Of a stretch of DNA of 64,000 nt, positions 41,550 to 52,300 are shown one piece after another. Origin of the DNA: Paraeggerthella hominis (lineage in GTDB: Bacteria; Actinomycetota; Coriobacteriia; Coriobacteriales; Eggerthellaceae); contig NZ_JAJNOQ010000012.1 in the NCBI RefSeq assembly GCF_021044775.1, positions 5,338-69,337 of the forward strand, in the 5' to 3' direction. Position numbers and translations under genes: made by a program. The stretch's first letter is position 1. Every line of letters starts with the position of its first letter. The notes under the pieces are model-generated. The model saw only the letters and a list, made by a program, of their open reading frames with translations. It ran no database searches and was not told where the DNA came from.

Positions 41550-41920
41550 TGCAGTTCGCGACCGACGTTGCCGTGTTCACGTGCATTCGCTGCCCGCTGG
41601 GGTGCCCGGTGGAGGTGTCGTTTGCCGAGGATGGAACCGTGGCCGAGGTGTCCGGTCACACGTGCAAGCGCGGAGCCGAGTACGCGGCGCAGGAGGCCGT
41701 CAGCCCCGAGCGGATGGTGACCGCGGTGCTTCCCGTTGCGGGTTGTCTGGAGCCGGTGAGCGTGAAGACCGCGCAACCGGTGCCGAAGGACCGCATGGCC
41801 GAGGTTCTGGCCGCGCTTGGCGCGCTGCGACTGGAGGCGCCTGTTTCAGCCGGTGCGGTGCTGATCGAAGATGCTTGCGGTACCGGCGTGGCGGTGATCG
41901 CCACGAAAAGCGTGCCGTAA
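41549..41920 (+). CDS. DUF1667 protein, partner of the flavoprotein fusion
   Basis: 123 residues. Cysteines are in FTCIRCPLGCPVEV and GHTCKRGAEYA, an arrangement able to hold an Fe-S cluster or zinc, followed by a PERMVTAVLPVAG region. DUF1667 genes typically follow GlpA/GlpB-like flavoproteins in anaerobes. The ATG overlaps the fusion-protein stop (TGATG), so the two are coupled and probably form one complex, with this subunit as an electron-transfer piece. Function is inferred from context. Confidence 0.85.
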   Translation: MQFATDVAVFTCIRCPLGCPVEVSFAEDGTVAEVSGHTCKRGAEYAAQEAVSPERMVTAVLPVAGCLEPVSVKTAQPVPKDRMAEVLAALGALRLEAPVSAGAVLIEDACGTGVAVIATKSVP

Positions 41921-41936
41921 CGGCGACGTAAAACGA

Positions 41937-41992
41937 ATTGTCGCCCGAAACGTACGGAATCGAAGGGAAAACCGTGCGTTTCGGGCGACAAT
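41937..41992. repeat. 16-bp perfect inverted repeat
   Basis: ATTGTCGCCCGAAACG (41937-41952) and CGTTTCGGGCGACAAT (41977-41992), 24-base spacer. It lies just after the DUF1667 stop and touches the tandem repeat. It might terminate transcription or be a mobile repeat. Confidence 0.9.
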
Positions 41993-41993
41993 G

Positions 41994-42056
41994 TGTGCGG
42001 TGTGCGGTGTGCGGTGTGCGGTGTGCGGTGTGCGGTGTGCGGTGTGCGGTGTGCGG
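41994..42056. repeat. Nine tandem copies of TGTGCGG
   Basis: Exactly nine 7-bp units without a mismatch, ending two bases before the stop codon of the leftward DEAD-box helicase. A perfect microsatellite like this is prone to slippage and should vary in copy number among strains. Confidence 0.97.
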
Positions 42057-42057
42057 G

Positions 42058-43590
<1,533 letters not shown>

Positions 43591-43598
43591 GATTCTCC

Positions 43599-45050
43599 TT
43601 AGCGAATGTGTGCGGGCTTGTCGCCCCAGTAGAAATGTAGGAAATGCTTGCGATAGATGGGATCGTCGCCGTTTTTCGGCGCAGCGGCCAGGCGCAACGT
43701 GGCTGCTGCGATGTCGCGGGCCGCGTTCGGCCGCCGCAGGAAGCTTCCGTTGACTAGCATGGCGCGGGCGCTGTCGGGGCTCTTCGCGATGTGGCGCAAA
43801 GCGTCAAGAAGCTCGCGCGCCGTGGTCACGTGCATGGCCGCGCCGAGCGAGGTGAGCATTTGCACGTTGACCTTCTCTTGGCCGTACGCGCGGCCCAAAA
43901 GGATCATCGGCACCTGCGAGCACAGGCATTCCGTCACCGTAAGGCCGCCCGACTTGCAGATGACCAGGTCGCTTGCAGCCATGAGCGCGGCCATTCCCTC
44001 TACGTAATCGAGCACCGTGACGTTTTCGATGCTCAGTTCCTGGCACTCTTGGCGAAGATGCCGTGCGTACTCGGCGTCGTTTCCTGCTATGAACACGAAG
44101 TGCAGCGTGCCGCTCAGGCTGTGCAGGTAGGGCAGCAGCTTGTCGAGCGCGGTGCGGAAGTGCACGTAAGGCTGCGGCAGGTACGCGCCGGCCAGCGCGA
44201 GCACGACGCGCTTGTTCTGGGGAAGCCCCAGTCGCTCGCGCGTGGCGACGCGATCGTAGTCGCGGCGGAAATCGTCGCGCGTGGGGATGCCCGTGATGAG
44301 GATGCGATCTTCGGCAACCTTGCGCGGGCGCAGCGTTTCGGCCATGGATTCGTTCGCCACGCAGAACAGGTCGGCGGCGCGATGGGGCCAAAGGCCTTCG
44401 GTCTCGTAGTCCGTGGGAACGCAGACGATGGGGAAGCGCTGCCCGGTCAGCATGCGCGCGGCCGTTGCAACGTTGGCTGCGGTGATATGCGTGCAGACCA
44501 CCGCGATCGGCTGCTTTTTCTCCACGTAGTCGGTGAACGCGCCGTACATGAGATGGTTCCATATAGTTCCGCCGCCCCAAAGAAGGCGGCCGGTCAGCGT
44601 GAAGCGCCAGGTGAGGTCGTAGATGGGTCGCGTTGCGCCCGTGAACAGCGATGCCGCCTTGTTTCCGTCGAACACTACGCGGCCGAAATCGAGCACGTCG
44701 AGCACTTCGACTTCCAGATCCTCGGGGACCAGGCTGGCGAGCGTCTCGTCGGTTTGATCGGCATCCGTTCGGGCATGGGCGTTTCGCTCGTCGCGCATGA
44801 GGTCGAACGCCTGAGCCACGGCGTTCGCGGCGCTGCGGTGCCCCGAACCGACGGAGGCGTGCATGACGATGACGAGGGGCTTGCGAGGCTCTTCGGATTT
44901 CGGCTCCACCGGGGCGAGTGCAACGTCGGCTGCCGGCTCCGCTTCGGCTTCGAGCGATTGCCCAGCGCGCGCCTCAAGGGCCTCGTCCGAGGATGCGCCG
45001 GGTTTCTCGACGTCCGGCGACAGGGGTGTTGACTTGGTTTCGTTGTCCAT
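43599..45050 (-). CDS. MGDG-synthase/MurG-like glycosyltransferase
   Basis: 483 residues. After a 55-residue acidic Ala/Glu-rich leader comes the GT28-type N-domain (IVMHASVGSGHRSAANAVAQ) and the nucleotide-sugar domain (VVLALAGAYLPQPY, VICKSGGLTVTECLCSQVP). This matches processive diacylglycerol glucosyl- and galactosyltransferases (MGD1/YpfP), which make membrane glycolipids at the inner leaflet. The acceptor is inferred. Start ATG 45050; an ATG at 45062 is equally possible, and neither has a strong ribosome site. It is the first gene of a two-gene operon with the DEAD-box helicase. Confidence 0.85.
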   Translation of the reverse strand: MDNETKSTPLSPDVEKPGASSDEALEARAGQSLEAEAEPAADVALAPVEPKSEEPRKPLVIVMHASVGSGHRSAANAVAQAFDLMRDERNAHARTDADQTDETLASLVPEDLEVEVLDVLDFGRVVFDGNKAASLFTGATRPIYDLTWRFTLTGRLLWGGGTIWNHLMYGAFTDYVEKKQPIAVVCTHITAANVATAARMLTGQRFPIVCVPTDYETEGLWPHRAADLFCVANESMAETLRPRKVAEDRILITGIPTRDDFRRDYDRVATRERLGLPQNKRVVLALAGAYLPQPYVHFRTALDKLLPYLHSLSGTLHFVFIAGNDAEYARHLRQECQELSIENVTVLDYVEGMAALMAASDLVICKSGGLTVTECLCSQVPMILLGRAYGQEKVNVQMLTSLGAAMHVTTARELLDALRHIAKSPDSARAMLVNGSFLRRPNAARDIAAATLRLAAAPKNGDDPIYRKHFLHFYWGDKPAHIR

Positions 45051-45202
45051 GCCGTCTATCATACCGCAAACGGCCGCGCTTCGTTGACGCCGTGGCGCGC
45101 AGGAGAAAAAGCCCTGAAATATTCCTCCAAAATTTTCTCTTGCAATTTGAGGAAACCTTTGCAATAATATTCAGGCTGCTTTTCGGAGACGAAAACGCAA
45201 CC

Positions 45203-45277
45203 GTCCCCATAGTCTAGAGGTCAGGACGCGGCCCTTTCAAGGCTGAGACACGGGTTCGATTCCCGTTGGGGGCACCA
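45203..45277 (+). rRNA. placeholder-free entry: tRNA-Glu (TTC), see type note
   Basis: This is a tRNA gene, not rRNA; the correct typed entry follows with the same coordinates. It is kept at zero weight so that the tRNA entry stands as the annotation. Confidence 0.
45203..45277 (+). tRNA. tRNA-Glu (anticodon TTC)
   Basis: 75 nt including an encoded CCA. The acceptor GTCCCCA pairs with TGGGGGC, the D-arm is AGTCTAGAGGTCAGGAC, and the anticodon loop CTTTCAA gives anticodon TTC. The T-arm is ACGGGTTCGATTCCCGT. A TTGCAA/AATAAT pair at 45140-45168 is a possible promoter in an AT-rich stretch. Confidence 0.97.
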
Positions 45278-45291
45278 TCGTGGATACAGGC

Positions 45292-45321
45292 AAACCACCT
45301 TCCGGGGTGGTTTCCTTTTTT
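45292..45321 (+). terminator. Terminator of tRNA-Glu
   Basis: AAACCACC / GGTGGTTT stem with loop TTCCGG, then CCTTTTTT. Confidence 0.92.
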
Positions 45322-45338
45322 GAACGACAATTCATCGA

Positions 45339-45368
45339 GCGCGAATCCATTGGGGGTTCGCGCTTTTT
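45339..45368 (+). terminator. Second hairpin downstream of tRNA-Glu
   Basis: GCGCGAA / TTCGCGC stem followed by TTTTT at 45364-45368. Confidence 0.75.
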
Positions 45369-45428
45369 CGTGTCGCGCCCACGTTTTCGATTCGGGTTGC
45401 CCGCAGGGTCGGGACGGGGCCGCTCGGG

Positions 45429-46352
45429 CTAGTTCGGGGATTGCGGCTCTGCTGCCGTTTTCGCGGGAAGCAGGCTGGGAAGCTGCGACACCACGACGCC
45501 GATCAGGATGACGATCACCCCGACAAGCTGCAGGGCGTCCACCGACTCGCCAACGAGAACCGCCGAAATGGCGATGCCGCAGGGCAGCTCGGACGAAGCC
45601 ATGATGGTGGAGAGTCCCGTCGAAAGATGGGGCGTGGCGATGCCGAACAAGATGACGGGGACGAACAGCGCGCACAGCCCCAGCACCAGCCCGTACTTCC
45701 AAATGCCCGCTTGAATCGCACCGCTGGCGAAGTAGTCCGGGCACAGGGCGAATCCGAGCACGCATGCGCCCAGGCAGACCACGAGCCCTCGCTGGATAGG
45801 CGGAAGGCCGCATCCCACGCGGCTCGAGAAGAACATGAACAGCGCGCAGCTGACGGCGGATCCCAGTCCGCAGAGGATGCCGATCGGATTCAGCTCCCCG
45901 ACCGCGCTCGAGAACATCCCGCTTGCGAAAAGCGTCCCGCCAAGGATGGCGACCGCGGCCACCAGCTCGGCTGCCTGCGGCTTGCGCCGGGTAACTGCTA
46001 CCTGGATGACAATGCCGATCCACGTGAATTGGAACAGCATGGTAAGAGCCGCCGAAACCGGAAGCATGGTGAGGGAAAGGTTGTAGAGCACGCACGTGGC
46101 GCAGGTGTTCAGGCCCAGTCCCATCAACGACAAGATGCGCTTCGGGGTCAGGGGCGCCGGTTTGCGTCCGCGCCCGAGCGACACGGCAAGGGCGATGGCG
46201 AATAGGAGCGTGCCGAACAGGGCCTGGCTTGCCACCGCTTGCGTCCAGGAAAAACCTGCGGCGTACGTCATCTTGACCGTTGCCGCCATGACGCCGTAGC
46301 TCGCTCCACCCAGGAATACGAGGGTCGAGTATTTCAAGGTGTTCTTCTGCAT
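45429..46352 (-). CDS. EamA/DMT-family transporter
   Basis: 307 residues with about ten hydrophobic helices arranged as two EamA repeats; for example the LVFLGGASYGVMAATVKMTY start of repeat one and the PIGILCGLGSAVSCALFMFF start of repeat two. The family exports amino acids, nucleosides and other metabolites. The substrate is unknown. ATG near the left end of the divergent region with addB. No partner gene. Short Pro/Glu-rich cytoplasmic tail. Confidence 0.88.
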   Translation of the reverse strand: MQKNTLKYSTLVFLGGASYGVMAATVKMTYAAGFSWTQAVASQALFGTLLFAIALAVSLGRGRKPAPLTPKRILSLMGLGLNTCATCVLYNLSLTMLPVSAALTMLFQFTWIGIVIQVAVTRRKPQAAELVAAVAILGGTLFASGMFSSAVGELNPIGILCGLGSAVSCALFMFFSSRVGCGLPPIQRGLVVCLGACVLGFALCPDYFASGAIQAGIWKYGLVLGLCALFVPVILFGIATPHLSTGLSTIMASSELPCGIAISAVLVGESVDALQLVGVIVILIGVVVSQLPSLLPAKTAAEPQSPN

Positions 46353-46400
46353 GCCGCCATTCTAGCGCATGCAGGGGCGCTCGGGCGCTACAATGACGGC

Positions 46401-49301
46401 ATGCCTTACCAACACATGACATTCGACAACGCGGAAGACGTGCTTTTCGCGATTTCCGAAACGCTCGCTCCGTGGTGCGCCGCAGGGCGCGTGCCCGTGC
46501 TGTTGGCGCCGACGCCCGCCGCGGTCCTGCGGTTGCGGCGCGCTCTTGCGGACGGCTCCTGCTCGTTCGGCGTGCGCGTGGAAACCCCCGACTCCTGGGT
46601 GGCGGACCAATGGGAGATCTACGGAGACGGGCGCGCCCTCGTGCAGGGCGGGGAGCGCGACCTTCTGATGCAGCGAGCCTGCTTTGAGATGCGGGCACGC
46701 GGCAATGCCGTGGAGCCCACGCCGGGCACGGTCTCTCTTTTGGCGGGGCTTGCTCGCGAATCGCTCCCGGCTCTGCTGGATGCGCTTGCGTGCGACGAGC
46801 GCCAGCGCGAGCTGAGCGCAGCGCAGCGCGGGGCGCTCGCGGTACTCGGGCGCTACGCCGGCTTGCTCGACGAGCTGTCGCTGTGCGAACGCTCCCAGGC
46901 GGCTTGCGCGCTTTCCAGGTGCGATTGCGCGTTCCCTCCGCTTGTTTTGGCGGGATTCGACGACATCGGCCAGGCGTACGGCGAGCTGTTCGACGCGCTT
47001 GCCGAGCGGGGCGACGTCGTGCGCCTTGACGACGGGTGCCGTGCGCCGTCGTCGTCGCTTGGCCGTTCGCCCGAATTGACGTCGCTGCTCGACCGGTTGT
47101 TCTTGTCGCAGGAGGAGGGTCCGCTCGAGCCGACGGGCGCCGTGCGCTTCCTGTTACCGGCTGGCCGTTATGCGGCTTGCGGGCTGGTGCTCTCGTGCGT
47201 GACCGAGGCCGTTGCCGCCGAGCGCGCAGCGGCGCGCGAGGAAGGGCGCGCGCCGCTGCCGGTGGTCGTGTCCGCTCGCGATCCGCGCGCCCTTTTCGAC
47301 GAGCTGGCGGGTCCTTTGGCTGTCAGCGGGATATGCGCGGCGGCGTCTTCGCGCCGGTCGTTCGCGGATACGGCGTTCGGGCGCTCGTTTCTGGCGCTGT
47401 GGGCGTTTGCGAGCGACGATTCTTGCCGCTTGACCCTGGCTTCCGATTTCGCGTTCAGCGCGTTTTCGGGCTTGGGGAGGCGCGCGGCGTGCGAACTCGA
47501 TGCGGCGTGGCGCGGCGATCGGACAACGGATCGGGAGCGCGTCGTGCGCGATCTGTCGGACGCGAGCGAGGTTGCGGCGTGCGCCCTGGCCGCGCTTCGG
47601 CGCGGCGACGTCGACGGTGCGCTTGCGTGCTTCGAGGATCGCCTTCGCCGTCGCATCGATCTTGACGCGTCGTTTCGCTCGGAGCAGCTTGCTGCCGTTT
47701 CGGCGGCTCGCTCCTTTGCGGCTGCATGCGCTCGCACCGGCTCCGACGCCTTGGCGGCGCGCCCGCTTCTGGAACGCGCGATGGTTCGCGCGAGCCTTCG
47801 AACGGCGGACCCTTCCTTTGAAGGGAAGCGGCAGCCCGAAGCGGTGTTTCTTTCGCTTGCCGACGTGGCCGAGCGCGCGGCGTGCTCGTGCTCGACGCTT
47901 GTGCTGTGCGACATGGACGCGCGTTCCTATCCCGTGCGGGCGAACGAAGACGGTGCGACCTTGCTGCTGGACAAGCTGGGCTTGGGGCGCTGCCGCGATG
48001 CGCTGGCGCAAGGTCGCCGGACGTTTTTCCGCGCGCTGTCTTGCGCGTGCTCTGCTGCGGTCTTGGAGCGCCCGCTCAACACCGAGGACGCGGACGAGGC
48101 GTACCCTGCGGTCATGTACGAGGAACTGCTCGATTGCTACCGGGCGTCCGACGGTCAGGACGGGGCCTCGGATCGCGCCACGGGACTTCCTTGCAGCCTT
48201 GTTCCGCATGCGCGCGGCGCGGGAGAGGAGGCGCTGCACGCGAACCTCGCGCCCCGGCCGGCGGGCGATGCTCGAAAGCCGTTGGCGTGGCCTGTCCCCG
48301 CTTCCGGCGAGGTGTCCGAGCCCCTGCGTTCGCACATCGTGGTTCCGCGGGGCGCGGGCGGCGACGACCGACCGGCCCTTTCGCCGTCTGCTCTGGAAAG
48401 CTATCTGGAGTGCCCGTACAAATGGTTCGCTCTGCGCCGGTTGCGCCTGTCGGAGCCTGACGCGGGGTTCGGGCCGCTTGAGATGGGCAGCTTCTCTCAC
48501 GGGGTGCTCAAAAGCTTCTACGAGCGCTTCCGTGAAGCGGGCAACGCTAAAGTGACCCAGGACAACCTGGCGCGCGCACGGGAGCTTCTGGGCGCTACGT
48601 TCGACCGGCACCTGGGCTTTCAACGCGAGCTCAAGCGCAACCGCAATCCGCTAATTCCTCGGACGAAGTTCGAGGAATCGGAAGTGGCCGATCTGCGCAA
48701 AAGGCTGCTGGGCTACCTTGATCGGGAGGCGCTTCTGCTTCCCGGCTTCAAGCCGACCTGCTTCGAGCTCGATTTCGGCGAGGCCGAGCCGTTCGCGTAC
48801 GCGGGATGCCTGCTGCGCGGCAGCATTGACCGCATTGACGTGAACGATCGAGGTCAAGCGGTGGTCATCGACTACAAGGGGTCGCTCACGGGCGACTACG
48901 CGCTCGCGTCAGCGTCGGAGGCGGCGCAGGCGGGCGGAGCCGTGCTCCCGCACAAGATTCAGTCGCTTGCGTACGCGCAGGTTGCGCGACGTTTGCTGGG
49001 CTTGGATGTTGTGGGCGCTCTGTACGTGTCGTACGGAAAGGCGGCTCGCGTGGCGGGCGCCGTGGACCGCAGCGTCGTGGGCGAGTCGGATGTTCCGGGG
49101 CTCGACATGCAGGCGTGCGGCGTTCCGGGCCCGGCGGGAGAGGCTGTGGGCGCGGCGACGTTCCAGGAGCTTCTTGACGTGGTGGAGCAGCGTATCGAAG
49201 CGGCTGTCCGCACGCTTTCCCGCGGGGATATAGCGCCTGATCCGCGCGGCGAAGACCCCTGTGGCCATTGTCCGGTCCTCACGTGCGAAAGGAGGCGTTG
49301 A
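46401..49301 (+). CDS. addB: AddB-type ATP-dependent nuclease subunit
   Basis: 966 residues. The C-terminal nuclease shows the PD-(D/E)xK core: GSIDRIDV, then QAVVIDYKGS, and a QSLAYAQVARRLL helix. Four cysteines for an Fe-S staple are visible: LECPYKWFALRRL (one) and CGHCPVLTC (three). The N-terminal two thirds is a degenerate helicase fold without a proper Walker A, as known for AddB. With AddA it resects double-strand ends for recombination and degrades linear DNA. ATG at 46401. Three bases separate its stop from addA. Confidence 0.9.
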   Translation: MPYQHMTFDNAEDVLFAISETLAPWCAAGRVPVLLAPTPAAVLRLRRALADGSCSFGVRVETPDSWVADQWEIYGDGRALVQGGERDLLMQRACFEMRARGNAVEPTPGTVSLLAGLARESLPALLDALACDERQRELSAAQRGALAVLGRYAGLLDELSLCERSQAACALSRCDCAFPPLVLAGFDDIGQAYGELFDALAERGDVVRLDDGCRAPSSSLGRSPELTSLLDRLFLSQEEGPLEPTGAVRFLLPAGRYAACGLVLSCVTEAVAAERAAAREEGRAPLPVVVSARDPRALFDELAGPLAVSGICAAASSRRSFADTAFGRSFLALWAFASDDSCRLTLASDFAFSAFSGLGRRAACELDAAWRGDRTTDRERVVRDLSDASEVAACALAALRRGDVDGALACFEDRLRRRIDLDASFRSEQLAAVSAARSFAAACARTGSDALAARPLLERAMVRASLRTADPSFEGKRQPEAVFLSLADVAERAACSCSTLVLCDMDARSYPVRANEDGATLLLDKLGLGRCRDALAQGRRTFFRALSCACSAAVLERPLNTEDADEAYPAVMYEELLDCYRASDGQDGASDRATGLPCSLVPHARGAGEEALHANLAPRPAGDARKPLAWPVPASGEVSEPLRSHIVVPRGAGGDDRPALSPSALESYLECPYKWFALRRLRLSEPDAGFGPLEMGSFSHGVLKSFYERFREAGNAKVTQDNLARARELLGATFDRHLGFQRELKRNRNPLIPRTKFEESEVADLRKRLLGYLDREALLLPGFKPTCFELDFGEAEPFAYAGCLLRGSIDRIDVNDRGQAVVIDYKGSLTGDYALASASEAAQAGGAVLPHKIQSLAYAQVARRLLGLDVVGALYVSYGKAARVAGAVDRSVVGESDVPGLDMQACGVPGPAGEAVGAATFQELLDVVEQRIEAAVRTLSRGDIAPDPRGEDPCGHCPVLTCERRR

Positions 49302-49304
49302 TCC

Positions 49305-52300
49305 ATGGACTTGCGTACCTGCACGCCCGGTCAGCGCGAAAGCATCGAGCACGTGAAAGGACCGTTGCTCGTGTCTGCGGGGGCGGGATCGGGCAAGACC
49401 TTCACGCTCACGCAGCGCATTGCGTACGCGCTGCTGCCGGAAAGCGGGCCGGCAGCCGGCGGCGTGGACGAAGTGCTGGCCATCACGTTCACCGAGAAGG
49501 CGGCGGCTGAGATCAAAGCGCGCGTCAAGCGCACCTTGCGCGCGGAAGGCCTGGTCGAAGAAGCGCTCAAAGTGGACGGAGCCTGGATATCCACCATTCA
49601 CGGCATGTGCGCGCGCATCCTGCGCACCCATGCGCTCGATTTGGGGATAGACCCTGCGTTTGGCATTGTGGGGGACGCGGAGCGCGCGGATCTGGTGGCC
49701 GACGCCATCGACGCGGCGCTCGGCGACGACAACGACATCATCGCGCGCGGGTCTTATGCGGCGCTGTTCGACGAGTATCCCGCGCGGTCGTCCTTGCCCT
49801 CGGCTCCGTCGGTGGCCTCCATGCTGGCGACGTTGCTGGACAAAGCCGTCAGCATGCGCGGAGGCATTGACGCCGTGGACTTCGGACCCGAGCCCGCGTG
49901 CGCGTCTGCGCTTGCGCGCGAGCTTCTGCTCGCGTACGAAACGGTGCAGCCCGCCCTCGAGCAGGCGGGCGGCAGCGCTACGGCCGAGCGTGCGCGCGGG
50001 CAGGCCGCGGACGCGATCGAGGCCCTTCAGGCATTTCTTTGCCGCTACGGCTCCGTTGCGGGGCCTGCCGCCGGAGCGGACAACATAGCGGCCCTGCACG
50101 CGCTGGCGGGCGCGCTCGAAGGGTGCCCGCGCATCGGGGGCAATTTCAAGGCTACCGTGAAAGAGGCGGTCAAAGCGTACCAGGCCGTGTACGAGGACGC
50201 GGCTCGGCAGATCGCGCTGGGGCTGGCTTTCCCGTTGGCGGCCGACCTCAAAGAGCTTGCGCGCGAGGTGTCGCTGCGCTACGAGCAATCCAAGCAGGCG
50301 CTGTGCAAGCTGGACAACGACGATCTGCTCACGCGCACGCTGGCTGCGTTCGAGCAGCATCCCGACATCGCTCGCCGTTACGAGGACCGCTTCAAGCTGG
50401 TCATGGTGGACGAGTTTCAGGATACCAGCCAGTTGCAGATCGACATGATCGCGCGCCTGTCCGGCCCGCGCTTCGCCCACCTGTGCACGGTCGGGGACGC
50501 GCAGCAGTCCATCTACCGGTTCCGCGGAGCCGACGTGAACGTGTACGAGGCCCACAAACGCGTCATGCGCTCGGCCGACGTGAATGCGCTCTACGTGGAG
50601 CTTGCCAAGAATTTCCGCAGTCACGCCGACGTGCTCTCGTTCGTGGATCGCGTGTTCGAGCAGCCCCAGGTCTTCGGCGACGCGTTCATGTCGCTCGAAC
50701 CCCACGATGCGCGCCCGTCGCGTTACCGGGGGAGCGCACCGCGCATCGACCTGGTGCTGGCCGTGCAGCCGGCGGGGCGCGGCACGGGCGTGGGCATCGA
50801 CGACGTCAAGCGCGCCGGTGCGCGGGAGATCGCCCGACGCTTCGCGTCTTTGCGCGAGGACGGGCATGCTCCGGGCGACATGGTGGTGCTGTTGGGCAAG
50901 ATGAGCCGTGCGGGCGTGTACGCCGAAGCGCTGCGCGCCGAGGGCTTCGAATGCGTGGTGACGGGCGGATCGCAGTTCGCTTCGGCGCCTGAGGTTCGCG
51001 TGGTGGCGCGACTGCTGGAGGCGCTTGCGAATCCGGCGAACACCGCTGCTCTGTTCGAGGTGCTGACAAGCGACATGGTTCGTCTTTCGGCCGACGATTT
51101 TTTGGAGCTGGCTACCGAGGAGGACCCGGATACGGGCAGGGTGCGCCGTCGCGACCTCGATCGGGGCTTCGCGCGGTTGGCTTCCCGCTCGGACGAGCTT
51201 GCTCCCCGGCTGGCCCATGCCGTGCGGCTCTTCGACCGCGCGCAGCGTTTGGCGCGGGTCCTTCCCGCGTCCGCCGTGGTGCGCGACGCCGTGGTTCGAA
51301 GCGGCTGGATGGCGCGCCTCGAAGAGCAGGGGGCCGTGGGAACGGCATGCGCGGCCAACGTGCTGAAGGCCGTTCGCCTCATAGAGTCCGTGGAGGCCGA
51401 GCACCATGCCGGCCTGGCTTCGACGGCCCGCATCTTCGCCGGAGAGCTGTCGGTTGGCTTGAAGGAGTCGCCCGGCGCCCTGTCCGGCGCTGGCGGCGAC
51501 GTGGTGAAGATCATGACCATTCACGCCTCGAAGGGCCTCGAGTTTCCTATCGTGGCGCTTGCGGATTTCGCCGACGGGCGCGCGGGCGCGGGAAAGCTGC
51601 TGGTGGAGGCTTGCGGGTCCGTGGCGCGGGCTTCGCTTGCTCCCGGCGCATCTTTGGATGCGTTCGAGCAGGTGAAGAGCCGGTCCAAGATGCCGCTTGC
51701 GGGCGACTTGGAGGAAAGCGCCGACCTTGACGCGGCCCGCGCGTTGGTCGAGGGCGGCGGGTTCGCGTGCGCCGAGGGCCGAAGCAGCTCATGTACGCAG
51801 TCCGCCTACCGTGCGACGCTCGCGCAGCGCGCGGCGGACGAAGAGCTGGCCGAAGCGCGCCGCAAGCTGTACGTGGGGCTTACGCGCGCAAGCGAATCCC
51901 TTGTGGTCGTTATGGACGCGAAGGCTCCATCGGCGGGCAAGCCGCCTGCGTACGCGGCTCTCGTAGACGACGTGCGCAGCGCGTTGTGCGGCGTCGCCGA
52001 CTTCCCCGAAGGATCGGCGCAGCTTCCGTATGGCGGAAGCGAGCCCGCGCGGTTCGAGCGGGTGCTCGTGCAGCCGGATGCCTTGGAAGAGGGCGCTTTG
52101 CGGGATCGGCCCGAGCAGGCCGTCTTCGTCGTGCCGTCGCCGCCCGTCGACGCGCCTGCGTGCGAGCCGTGGAGCGCCGGGCGCGGCGACGTCTTCTCCT
52201 ATTCGGCCTTGGCTCGGGAAGGCGAGCCGACGGCCCCGGCTCTTCCTGCATCGGAGCGCTCGGGCTTGGGCGATGGGGACGTTTGTCCCGACGGCAAGCT

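Noticed and set aside
41994..42056. CRISPR-like repeats
   Set aside because: Units are only 7 bp and directly contiguous with no spacers; it is a microsatellite. No CRISPR array or cas gene was seen in the window.
45203..45277. rRNA label on the tRNA-Glu coordinates
   Set aside because: The sequence is clearly a tRNA; the zero-confidence rRNA line in the feature list should be ignored. No rRNA gene was seen in the window.
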